Below, piece after piece: positions 1 to 5,465 of a DNA stretch of 5,465 nt. A program made the translations under genes and the position numbers. Under the pieces are notes generated by a model. That model saw only the letters and a list, made by a program, of their open reading frames with translations, searched no databases and was not told the DNA's origin. The stretch comes from an uncultured Desulfobacterium sp. (lineage in GTDB: Bacteria > Desulfobacterota > Desulfobacteria > Desulfobacterales > Desulfobacteraceae), in contig CAKZLA010000291.1 in the NCBI GenBank assembly GCA_937124525.1, positions 1 to 5,465 of the forward strand, written 5' to 3'. The first letter of the stretch is position 1; the number at the start of each line of letters is the position of its first letter.

Positions 1-287
1 CTCACAATGCCTGGAGCACCATCTTCTCCGATCCGGTCCTGGACGGTTATATTGATGCATTTTTCAGCGTCCACGTGGGAACACCGGAGTTCACCGCTAT
101 CTGTGACAGGATCATGCGCCATGTGTATGACAACGCCTATATGCTGTTTGTTCCGGCGCCCAACAAACTTCTGGCAGTGAATAAAAATGTAAATTTCAAG
201 CCGTACCGGATGGCCTGCATACCACTTTGGAAAATCGAGGTTTCCAAAGCGCATTGGTCGGTCCGGTCAGATTTTCAGGACAAATAG
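1..287 (+). CDS. C-terminal fragment of a peptide-type ABC transporter substrate-binding protein (5' end outside the window)
   Basis: The frame is open from base 3 to the TAG at 285-287, giving 94 residues with no start needed inside the window; the GTG at 75 is internal. The likely role is extracytoplasmic capture of a peptide or similar solute for an ABC importer (SBP family 5). Support comes from the pattern of the tail. A segment LLAVNKNVNFKPYRM looks like the conserved 'v-n-k-x-V-x-f-x-P' region near the end of these proteins. It is followed by a hydrophobic/aromatic strand (IPLWKIEV) and a terminal HWSVR, a common ending in this family. The upstream part (NAW...DPVLDGYIDAFF) fits the preceding domain-I region. 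Signal peptide and ligand-binding residues lie off the window, so substrate cannot be judged. The gene converges with the next one. Family assignment is by motif memory only. Confidence 0.6.
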   Translation, partial: HNAWSTIFSDPVLDGYIDAFFSVHVGTPEFTAICDRIMRHVYDNAYMLFVPAPNKLLAVNKNVNFKPYRMACIPLWKIEVSKAHWSVRSDFQDK

Positions 288-336
288 ACGGCGACAAATC
301 ATCTTCCCAGATGACCTGTCGCTTCCGTCCCTGCTA

Positions 337-356
337 CGGATATTGTCAGATATCCG
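337..356. other. Short inverted repeat between the two convergent genes
   Basis: CGGATAT (337-343) and ATATCCG (350-356) form a perfect 7-bp stem with a 6-base loop in the 181-base gap between the convergent genes. A GC-rich stretch with overlapping small stems follows at 379-407. No T-run follows the stem on either strand, so a rho-independent terminator is not supported. It may be a weak bidirectional structure or chance. Confidence 0.25.
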
Positions 357-468
357 GCACCATTTCAGTATTCAGTGCCGCGCCTGCGGCAAGCCGCCGC
401 AAGCGGACGAGGTACCCGGATGACCTGCTTCATGATCTTTTTTAACACTGAACGGGAGCATCCACAGC

Positions 469-1029
469 CTATTCGGGAACTTCCACAGCGCCTTTATCAA
501 TCAACAGTTCCATAACCCACCGTGCGGCAGTTCCTACGGTATCCACACATTTAGTCGTGTGCGCACCCGCGTCTTCGAATTTTTGGAACTCTTCTTGGTC
601 CTCAATATAATAAAAGCGGTTAAAATGCTGCTGCTGAATCGCGGCACACATGATCGTACCATACTTTTTGACGTATTTGTCATGCAGTTCTCGCGCAATG
701 GCCTGAGCCGAAAAAAGAGGCTGAATGTTCTCATCCATTTTCACCTCGGTATGCGACAACTTTTCCCAGGGTCTGCCGAAAAAAAAGTCCGCCACCATGA
801 TGCCGCCAATCAACCCGCCGCAAGTCCCGAGTCCCTGGAAAGCGATGCCTGCACACAAAGAGGTTGAAGCTTTCACTACATCCTCCGATAGACCTACGAT
901 TTCATGAATAGCAGCAACCGTGCATTGGGAACAACTATAGGAATTCATTTCAAAGTCTCTTCCAAGCTCATAAGCCTTGTCAAGAAGTTTATCACGATTA
1001 AGGCCTTGATATTTTTGTTTCACTATCAT
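469..1029 (-). CDS. C_GCAxxG_C_C family putative redox-active protein, 186 aa
   Basis: This cytoplasmic-looking protein has no signal peptide. It matches the C_GCAxxG_C_C family, small cysteine-rich proteins of anaerobes thought to bind metal or carry out redox chemistry; the exact reaction is not known. The signature is a CxxC pair (C33, C36) after a helix, then C59 in an LCAGIAFQG stretch, then C70 in TCGGLIGGIMVADFFFGR, a glycine-rich segment typical of the family. Two further cysteines, C128 (TIMCAAI) and C161 (TKCVDTVG), lie in the C-terminal half, where the family usually has its last conserved cysteines. The start chosen is the ATG at 1029, because AAAAGGAGA lies just upstream at good spacing. 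A TTG nine codons earlier is in frame, but the Shine-Dalgarno would then lie inside the gene. It is transcribed alone, opposite to both neighbours. The family call is firm; function and ligand are not. Confidence 0.85.
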   Translation of the reverse strand: MIVKQKYQGLNRDKLLDKAYELGRDFEMNSYSCSQCTVAAIHEIVGLSEDVVKASTSLCAGIAFQGLGTCGGLIGGIMVADFFFGRPWEKLSHTEVKMDENIQPLFSAQAIARELHDKYVKKYGTIMCAAIQQQHFNRFYYIEDQEEFQKFEDAGAHTTKCVDTVGTAARWVMELLIDKGAVEVPE

Positions 1030-1122
1030 TTCCTGGTCTCCTTTTAATATTTGCAACGTTCGGTGAATACACCTCTAAATTGAAAAACAACAACAAAATA
1101 ATGGATGAAAAAATGTAATCTG

Positions 1123-1150
1123 CTGCACATGTTCTTCTGCACATGTTCTT
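1123..1150. repeat. Perfect 14-bp tandem duplication, possible operator
   Basis: The unit CTGCACATGTTCTT occurs twice head to tail without a mismatch (1123-1136 and 1137-1150). Each copy contains the palindrome ACATGT, so two identical half-turn-symmetric cores sit 14 bp apart. The pair lies just downstream of the candidate start site of the minus-strand redox-protein gene, where a repressor would block initiation or elongation. It could equally be a replication-slippage duplication without function. Confidence 0.6.
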
Positions 1151-1162
1151 CGCTGAAAAGGC

Positions 1163-1191
1163 ATTATGTTGTATTATGTTAAGGAGATCAA
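1163..1191 (-). promoter_or_regulatory. Candidate sigma70-type promoter for the C_GCAxxG_C_C gene
   Basis: On the minus strand, TTGATC (1191-1186) is followed by exactly 17 bases and then CATAAT (1168-1163). These match the consensus -35 and -10 at 4/6 and 5/6 positions. Transcription would start near 1156, giving a leader of about 127 nt before the ATG at 1029. A second ATTATG copy at 1173-1178 (plus-strand reading) offers an alternative -10 without an obvious -35. The call rests on pattern only. Confidence 0.45.
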
Positions 1192-1225
1192 AGATAGAAT
1201 ACAATCCACAGTAATGACTATTTCC

Positions 1226-1275
1226 GTATAGTTAGGCTTAGCTATACAAAAGGAGGGAAGAAAATGGATAAGTGA
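1226..1275 (+). other. Hairpin plus near-ideal Shine-Dalgarno in front of a three-codon frame; possible gene remnant or leader
   Basis: Bases 1226-1247 form a near-palindrome: GTATAG pairs with CTATAC, and a G-T wobble and two A-T pairs extend it to a 9-bp stem around GGCT. Directly after it comes AAAAGGAGGG, 7 bases before an ATG at 1264. That frame reads only Met-Asp-Lys before TGA. A second ATG at 1276 gives six codons before TAA at 1294. The same frame is then open for 37 codons to a TAA at 1405-1407, next to the inverted-repeat element. A strong translation signal with no gene behind it suggests a decayed gene or a leader peptide. The 37-codon stretch is not recognised. No clear promoter was found upstream on the plus strand. 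Confidence 0.25.
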
Positions 1276-1408
1276 ATGCTTTTTTTCAGGAAATAAGCTC
1301 ATGTCGCGTTTTGGGCCTTACGTGGTTATCACCTCAATCAGTGGGTGAAGCAGGCATTTAGAGCACAACGAATGCCCAAAACAATCCTCATAACATATTG
1401 CTTCTAAC

Positions 1409-1524
1409 TATAGTGCCGGTCACATGAACTGATACTCACTGAAAAACATTTTTTTCAATTAAACAAAGCAGTTCAATAAAAACAATGCTAATTTTCGGTA
1501 TCAAGTCATGTGACCGGCACTATA
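1409..1524. mobile_element. MITE-like element with perfect 19-bp terminal inverted repeats
   Basis: TATAGTGCCGGTCACATGA at 1409-1427 is exactly complementary to TCATGTGACCGGCACTATA at 1506-1524. After a two-base interruption, a 6-bp subterminal pair continues the symmetry (TGATAC at 1430-1435, GTATCA at 1498-1503). The interior is AT-rich and has no coding capacity. Small size, perfect ends and an empty AT-rich core are typical of a miniature inverted-repeat transposable element moved by a transposase elsewhere. Two readings of the target duplication are possible. One is TA on each side (core 1411-1522), as for IS630/Tc1-type elements. The other is CTAA at 1404-1407 and 1526-1529, which fits the YTAR pattern of some IS5-type elements. 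The parent family is therefore undecided. Confidence 0.6.
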
Positions 1525-1626
1525 ACTAAGGGGAGTGCTCTTGTTTCCACCACCAGTGATACCTTTTTGGCCATGCATCAAAAAATGATGAGTAGTAACG
1601 ATTTTTTTGAAATTATTATATTTGAG

Positions 1627-1656
1627 TTGACAAGAAGCGTTTTCCTATCCTAACAT
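1627..1656 (+). promoter_or_regulatory. Candidate sigma70-type promoter for the large TPR gene
   Basis: A perfect TTGACA (1627-1632) is followed by 18 bases and TAACAT (1651-1656), a 4/6 match to the -10 consensus. The region just upstream (1599-1622) is AT-rich with A/T runs, as an UP-like element would be. Transcription would begin around 1663 and leave a leader of about 180 nt before the ATG at 1842. The weak -10 and slightly long spacer make this tentative. Confidence 0.4.
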
Positions 1657-1738
1657 TTTGCAGTCCATCAAAAAACGGCACATATGTGGAGATACCGGCG
1701 TTGATTGCATTGAGAGATCAGAAATGCCGACGTTTCCG

Positions 1739-1770
1739 GGAAGGTGAAGATGAACGCCATAACACCTTCC
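1739..1770 (+). other. Inverted repeat in the leader of the large TPR gene
   Basis: GGAAGGTG (1739-1746) pairs perfectly with CACCTTCC (1763-1770) across a 16-base loop. In the predicted leader RNA it would form an 8-bp stem about 70 bases before the start codon. No T-run follows, so it is not a terminator. It could be a leader structure or a protein-binding site, or chance. No known riboswitch pattern was recognised. Confidence 0.3.
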
Positions 1771-1831
1771 GCATAGACGCGCATTATCGTACATTATGTG
1801 CCATTGGAGTAACAACTTTCACATTTCACCA

Positions 1832-1841
1832 GAGGTGATTC
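1832..1841 (+). promoter_or_regulatory. Ribosome binding site that fixes the start of the large TPR gene
   Basis: GAGGTGA (1832-1838) precedes the ATG at 1842 with 6 bases between GAGG and the start codon. It overlaps an in-frame TGA (1836-1838), so no longer N-terminus is possible by normal decoding. The next in-frame ATG (residue 29) lacks a comparable site. Confidence 0.75.
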
Positions 1842-4800
1842 ATGCCATCTATCCGTTCCGCCCACGCGTCCGAGCAAAAGGTTCGATTATTCGATTTTAT
1901 TGATTCGGAAACCGAAAAGATATTTATGGTCATCGGTGCCGATGAAATCGGCCTGGAGAAATTCATGCACCGTCAAACAGAGGCGTTTCTGGAAAAGGAG
2001 AGCCTTTTTGTTTTTCGTTATGATATTTGGCCCCAGGAACATTCTCGCCATTTTATCTATCGCTGGTTGGCGGAAACCGCTTCCGGGCTGGCCTGCCAGG
2101 TCCCCCGGGGATGGACCGCGTTCACTGCCGCCCATCCCGGCCTGCAAACCCAATTGGATCTGCTTAAATGCCAAGACCGACGTCCCCTTGAAGTGCGCTT
2201 TTTAGAAGCGATCCGTTTTATCGCCGAAAAAATGGACGATGAAACACTGGTCCTTCATATGGCCCCCCTGGTTACCACCAGTGAACCTGTCCTGGTCGAT
2301 TTTTTCAAGTCAATTCTACGTATGCTGCCACCCAAAACCAAGATGATCATATGTCAATGCACAAATGACGTTATGGCCGCCCAGGACGATTTCTGCCCTT
2401 CCAACCGCATAACCGTCAACGGGACGGAGTCCGGTGAAACCCAAACATTAATAGAACATTATCACAATTGTTACCACGACAAAGGAATCAACGGAAAGTT
2501 GATGCGTGCGATAGTTCATTTGGCCCATCCGTTAAAAATCCATGAATTATCTATATTCACGGGCGTATCCGAAGACAAGACAATGACTGCATTGGCATCG
2601 AAAGTTTTTGAGGGCATGTTGGCGGAGCATGGCGACCAGCGTATACGCTTGGCCTATCCGCGTCTGTTTTATCCGCATGACGAAACCGTGCGCAGGACTT
2701 TAGCAGAAGATATGGCGGATATGGACAAAAAAATTCTGGACTACTACCGGGATAAGCTTATCAGCAAACCTGAGTCATTTGCCGCCCTTGGGCACTCCCT
2801 GGGTGTATATCGCAGTACCGATACCCGAATGACGGTTGACCAGGCACTGGCCGGATACGGCCCCAAGTTGGCCTTGGGTGCCGGTGAGATGGGTGAGATG
2901 GAACTGCAACGCGCTTTGGAGCAGCTTAATTCCGATTCGGATCAGGTTTCAGATTCTAAACGCAGTCATGACCTTGGGTGTGATCCTGCGGCAACCCGCG
3001 GTCGTCTGTTGCTGGCATTGGGAGAGGTTAAGGAAACTTTAAGCCAGAATCACGATGCCCTGGAGGTACTGAAGGAGGCCGTCGCCGTATTGCGTAAAAG
3101 CGGTCACCGAACCGGTTTGCAAAAGGCGCTTGAACTCAAAGGGCGGGCGGCCTTTGCCTTGCGCGATATAGAGACGGCACGAACTGCCTTTGGAGAATCT
3201 TTGACGTTGGCGTTGGAATTGGAGAGAACCGATCTGATCGCTGACATATTGTCCCAAAGCGCCTATTTGGAATTCTCCACCCGACAGCTGGATACCGCTG
3301 AAAAAAAGTACCGGCAGGCATTGGAACAGTATCGTCTTCTAAAAAACGTTAATCTGGACATGAGTTGCCGCGGAAGGGCCTCACAGTGGTCTAATTTGGG
3401 GCATGTGGCCTATGCCCGGGGAGATTTCGACCAGGCCGAGGCCCACCATCAGAAGGCCGTCGAAATATATGGACTCCTGAAGGATGATAAAAAAACCGCC
3501 AGCCAGTGGGGGTATTTGGGACACACCTATTTTGCGGCCGGCAATTACAAAAAGGCCATTGATGCCTATGAGCGGGCCGCGGAATATGATGAAAACTCTG
3601 GCGAACCCTTAATGGCGGCTCAGCGTTACGCCAACATGGGTCATACCATGTATGCCCGGCGGAAGCCGGAACCGGCGGAAACCCTGTTTAAAGAGGCCAT
3701 GAATAGGTATAGAGCCTTGGGCAACGCAGGAGGGGAGGCTGCCCAGCTTTCAAACCTGGGCCTTGTGAAAGGGGATCAGGGTGAGTTAGATAAGGCCGTT
3801 GATTACTTTAACCGGGCCAAAGAGATGTATGAAGAACTTGGAGACCACATGAATGCAGTAATCCAGGTAATGCGTCTGGGACATGTCCGTCGGGGTCAAA
3901 ACGATCTCAAGGCGGCCAGGCAGCACTACCTAAATGCCATGGATCGCTACAGGGAATTCAATTATGAACTGGGAGAGAGCGATGCGGCCATGGAACTGGG
4001 CCATGTGGACATGGCTCTGGAGGACTTTGGCAAAGCAATTGCGGATTTCAATCATGCCAGAGAACTGTTTGTCACACTGGGGCATGGCGAAAAGCAAACC
4101 ATTTGCCTTGTTATGTTAGCCCAGGTGCACAAAACACAGGGTGATATGGATGCTGCAGAGTCTATGCTGTCGCAGGCCCGCAGCTTGTGTCAACAAATGG
4201 AAAATGATTTAGGCCGGGCCAATGTTGCTTTTCAAAGCGGATTGCTGTACTTTGACCAAAAACATTATGACCGGGCCGAACGTCATTACCGTGAAGCACT
4301 GGACATTTTCAAGGAAAAAGAGGACCGGGAAGGCGAGGCCAATGTGCTGGCCAACCTGGGGACCCTATACTATGAAACAAAAGAGTTGGATCGCGCCCGG
4401 GAAGAATTTGAAGCGGCTCTTATGTTGCTGCGTAAAATAGGACATCCGGTGGGACTGGCCGGGGTACTGACCAATATGAGTTTTGTTAATGAAGCTCAGG
4501 AAGATTATAGCAGCGCCCATGACTGCCTGAAGGAGGCACTGGATCTGTACCAGCAGATGAAAATGACCCAGGAAGCAGGGGCCATTGAGACACATCTGGC
4601 AACCGTCACGCATAAAGCTGAGCTTTCTGTGAAGCGCATGCGCGAGGAACTGTTGGCAGATGCGTCCGGGACTTCGGCCAAAAACAACAAGCTCGGGCGC
4701 AATGCCCCCTGTTCCTGCGGCAGCGGGAAAAAATTCAAAGCCTGCTGCGGTAATATGAGTTTGGATCGCAAGCCGCCGCAGGATTGTCTGCTGTTGAAGC

Positions 4801-5369
4801 GCGCCGTCGGAACCCATGACTGCGAACAACTGGCCGCATCAATTGCATCAACAGAACCGGCATCGCGCGATAATTGCCGGTGGGCGGTCGATACACTGAT
4901 CGCTGACATGGGGCAAGCCGGCCCGTTGGTGCAGCGTTTGGAAGGCACGATTGCGACTCTATGCAAAAAGCAGATCGAGCCGGTTTTACAGTGGCCGATC
5001 GAGTGGTTTGAGCAGCCGCTGCTATGCACATTGCCGGTCGGTGCGTACTGGCAATTGCATGCGGATGCCGAGACGTACAACGCTGCATCCGGATTTGCCG
5101 AGCGCAGGTGCAATCGCGACCTCACAGTGTTGTTATTTGTCGATGATATGCCGGCCGACGTGACCATCCATTGGCCTTTTTTCAACTATCGCTATCGCGC
5201 ATCGCGCGGCGACGTGTTGGTATTCCCTTCCGATCAACGATTTCGCTACGAGATGGCAGCGTCGGCACAGTCCGCCTGTACGGTCGTATTGAGCTGGCTG
5301 AATCGCGTTGGTCCAGCTCGAACCGCATCGCTTCCCGATGGCGCATATCGACTTACTGATTGTGATTGA
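1842..5369 (+). CDS. 1175-aa multidomain protein: degenerate STAND-like NTPase, winged-helix-like segment, about 13 TPRs, SEC-C motif, degenerate 2OG-Fe(II) oxygenase-like domain
   Basis: There is no signal peptide or membrane segment, so it is probably cytoplasmic. Residues 14-210 follow STAND/AAA NTPase order, but the P-loop position reads GADEIGLE (32-39) with no Lys-Ser/Thr, and the Walker B position reads LVLHM (136-140) instead of ending in Asp-Asp/Glu. Residues ~217-290 resemble the winged helix that follows such domains. Residues ~386-925 hold about 13 TPR units of roughly 40 residues, several with an LGHxxYA start, as in LGN/Rapsyn-type scaffolds. Residues 951-970 are a SEC-C zinc motif. 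Residues ~1055-1155 resemble a prolyl-4-hydroxylase fold: HAD (1073-1075), RDLTVLLFVDD, RGDVLVFPS and a closing SWL. The expected distal His and 2OG-binding Arg are Tyr1136 and Cys1146. It appears monocistronic. TPR and SEC-C are certain; the flanking domains are judged by eye. The function is unknown; a scaffold or sensor role is inferred. Confidence 0.85.
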   Translation: MPSIRSAHASEQKVRLFDFIDSETEKIFMVIGADEIGLEKFMHRQTEAFLEKESLFVFRYDIWPQEHSRHFIYRWLAETASGLACQVPRGWTAFTAAHPGLQTQLDLLKCQDRRPLEVRFLEAIRFIAEKMDDETLVLHMAPLVTTSEPVLVDFFKSILRMLPPKTKMIICQCTNDVMAAQDDFCPSNRITVNGTESGETQTLIEHYHNCYHDKGINGKLMRAIVHLAHPLKIHELSIFTGVSEDKTMTALASKVFEGMLAEHGDQRIRLAYPRLFYPHDETVRRTLAEDMADMDKKILDYYRDKLISKPESFAALGHSLGVYRSTDTRMTVDQALAGYGPKLALGAGEMGEMELQRALEQLNSDSDQVSDSKRSHDLGCDPAATRGRLLLALGEVKETLSQNHDALEVLKEAVAVLRKSGHRTGLQKALELKGRAAFALRDIETARTAFGESLTLALELERTDLIADILSQSAYLEFSTRQLDTAEKKYRQALEQYRLLKNVNLDMSCRGRASQWSNLGHVAYARGDFDQAEAHHQKAVEIYGLLKDDKKTASQWGYLGHTYFAAGNYKKAIDAYERAAEYDENSGEPLMAAQRYANMGHTMYARRKPEPAETLFKEAMNRYRALGNAGGEAAQLSNLGLVKGDQGELDKAVDYFNRAKEMYEELGDHMNAVIQVMRLGHVRRGQNDLKAARQHYLNAMDRYREFNYELGESDAAMELGHVDMALEDFGKAIADFNHARELFVTLGHGEKQTICLVMLAQVHKTQGDMDAAESMLSQARSLCQQMENDLGRANVAFQSGLLYFDQKHYDRAERHYREALDIFKEKEDREGEANVLANLGTLYYETKELDRAREEFEAALMLLRKIGHPVGLAGVLTNMSFVNEAQEDYSSAHDCLKEALDLYQQMKMTQEAGAIETHLATVTHKAELSVKRMREELLADASGTSAKNNKLGRNAPCSCGSGKKFKACCGNMSLDRKPPQDCLLLKRAVGTHDCEQLAASIASTEPASRDNCRWAVDTLIADMGQAGPLVQRLEGTIATLCKKQIEPVLQWPIEWFEQPLLCTLPVGAYWQLHADAETYNAASGFAERRCNRDLTVLLFVDDMPADVTIHWPFFNYRYRASRGDVLVFPSDQRFRYEMAASAQSACTVVLSWLNRVGPARTASLPDGAYRLTDCD
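1881..2471 (+). other. Region encoding the degenerate STAND/AAA-like NTPase domain
   Basis: This covers residues ~14-210. The pattern is a hydrophobic strand (KIFMVIG), a Gly-x4-Gly loop, a helix, a second strand (LFVFRYD), a long helical part, then LVLHMAPL...EPVLVDFF (strand plus helix). It continues with LPPKTKMIICQCTND, where signalling NTPases usually have the 'lP..l.lilt.R' strand. Nucleotide-binding residues are replaced at both Walker positions, so ATP hydrolysis is unlikely. The fold assignment is an inference from order and spacing, not from a profile hit. Confidence 0.45.
2997..4616 (+). repeat. Array of about 13 TPR units within the large gene
   Basis: Residues ~386-925 repeat with a period near 40. 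Each unit has the helix-turn-helix pattern of a small/Gly pair in helix A, an acidic or Gly turn and A-x6-A in helix B. Clear units start near QWSNLGHVAYARGDF, QWGYLGHTYFAAGNY, QRYANMGHTMYARRK, QLSNLGLVKGDQGEL, FQSGLLYFDQKHYDR and VLANLGTLYYETKEL. Such arrays form superhelical peptide-binding scaffolds. The first three units are more diverged than the rest. The repetition is at protein level; DNA copies are too diverged for recent duplication. Confidence 0.85.
4695..4751 (+). other. SEC-C zinc-binding motif within the large gene
   Basis: Residues 951-970 read LGRNAPCSCGSGKKFKACCG. The four ligands are Cys957, Cys959, Cys968 and Cys969 in CxCx8CC spacing. This is the classical SEC-C motif known from the SecA C-terminus, YchJ-type and many accessory proteins, where it binds zinc and mediates protein contacts. 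It sits as a hinge between the TPR array and the C-terminal domain. Confidence 0.93.
5004..5306 (+). other. Region encoding the degenerate 2OG-Fe(II) oxygenase-like domain
   Basis: This covers residues ~1055-1155. The order matches the double-stranded beta-helix of prolyl-4-hydroxylase-type enzymes: LPVGAYWQLHADAE (strand with the HxD iron ligands His1073 and Asp1075), RDLTVLLFVDD, NYRYRASRGDVLVFPS (the 'P.rGd.l.Fps' segment), then FRYEMAAS and CTVVLSWL. In active relatives the last two usually carry the distal His and the 2OG-binding Arg; here they are Tyr1136 and Cys1146. Iron might still bind weakly, but standard 2OG chemistry is not expected. Confidence 0.6.
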
Positions 5370-5465
5370 GTGGCGTACCGATTAAGGGTATTTGACGCGC
5401 ATAGGCTGCGTTAGCTCTCGAGAGGGACGACAGGAATTTGATCAGTGTTAATGACCGGGTGAAGC

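Larger units (their letters stand above)
1192..1841. other. Long intergenic stretch without an intact gene
   Basis: No complete coding region with a credible start is visible on either strand between the promoter of the minus-strand gene and the ATG at 1842. The stretch holds the hairpin/Shine-Dalgarno remnant, the MITE-like element, the promoter candidate and the leader inverted repeat listed separately. CATCAAAAAA also occurs twice (1576-1585 and 1666-1675). A 70-codon frame without a start (1626-1838) runs up to a TGA just before the large gene and in the same frame. A 49-codon minus-strand frame overlaps it. Neither has a recognisable product. Confidence 0.6.

Noticed and set aside
418..443. 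Possible rho-independent terminator before the T-run at 438-443
   Set aside because: The only stem next to the T-run is 4 bp (ATGA/TCAT) and not GC-rich, so it does not qualify.
227..445. 72-codon plus-strand open frame after the solute-binding protein fragment
   Set aside because: It overlaps the end of the first gene out of frame, has no clear ribosome binding site and gives a low-complexity, unrecognisable translation.
1030..1056. TTG at 1056 as start of the C_GCAxxG_C_C gene
   Set aside because: The AAAAGGAGA ribosome binding site lies downstream of it and is correctly placed for the ATG at 1029.
1441..1456. A-run/T-run stem inside the inverted-repeat element as a terminator
   Set aside because: The stem is only A-T pairs around a tiny loop and sits in the AT-rich core of the element; there is no upstream gene to terminate.
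1836..1838. TGA before the large gene read as selenocysteine
   Set aside because: It overlaps a good ribosome binding site for the ATG at 1842, the upstream frame lacks a start, and no SECIS-like element was recognised.
4365..5185. Long minus-strand open frames (up to 226 codons) opposite the end of the large gene
   Set aside because: They lie antisense to the SEC-C and C-terminal coding region, whose motifs are clear on the plus strand, and their translations are Ser/Cys/Arg-rich as expected for shadows.
5415..5424. 10-bp palindrome CTCTCGAGAG
   Set aside because: It is short and isolated with no T-run after it; chance occurrence is likely.
5405..5465. Possible start of another gene at the right edge (TTG at 5438, reading LISVNDRVK)
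   Set aside because: The frame is open to the window end, but the AGGA lies only 2 bases before the TTG and too little sequence remains to support a call.

Overview
The window looks like a piece of chromosome from an anaerobic bacterium of moderate GC content. The mix of a peptide-type ABC solute-binding protein, a cysteine-rich C_GCAxxG_C_C family protein and a very long TPR protein fits Desulfobacterota (sulfate-reducer relatives) best. That assignment is inference from gene content; there is no rRNA or other marker gene here.

Layout: (1) Bases 1-287 hold the 3' end of a plus-strand gene, the C-terminus of a family 5 (peptide/nickel type) solute-binding protein. (2) A 181-base gap follows, with no convincing gene or terminator. 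(3) Bases 469-1029 on the minus strand encode a C_GCAxxG_C_C family putative redox protein of 186 residues. It has a good ribosome binding site, a promoter candidate at 1163-1191 and a perfect 14-bp tandem repeat in its leader. (4) Bases 1192-1841 hold no intact gene. They contain a hairpin followed by a near-ideal Shine-Dalgarno and a three-codon frame, a 112-116 bp MITE-like element with perfect 19-bp terminal inverted repeats, and a sigma70-type promoter candidate with a roughly 180-nt leader. (5) Bases 1842-5369 encode one 1175-residue multidomain protein. (6) The last 96 bases show no supported gene.

The large protein dominates the window. Reading its domains by eye, it has an N-terminal region laid out like a STAND/AAA-type NTPase but lacking the Walker A lysine and the Walker B acidic residues. 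This is followed by a winged-helix-like segment, about 13 TPR units of the roughly 40-residue LGN/Rapsyn type, a zinc-binding SEC-C motif (CxCx8CC), and a C-terminal domain resembling the prolyl-4-hydroxylase/2OG-Fe(II) oxygenase fold. The last domain keeps the HxD pair but appears to have lost the distal histidine and the 2-oxoglutarate-binding arginine. Two enzyme-like modules that both look inactive, flanking a long TPR scaffold, suggest a binding, sensing or assembly protein rather than a conventional enzyme. Its function is unknown, and nothing in the window ties it to a pathway.

The three genes do not form an operon: the first two converge, and the redox-protein gene and the TPR gene diverge from the long noncoding stretch.
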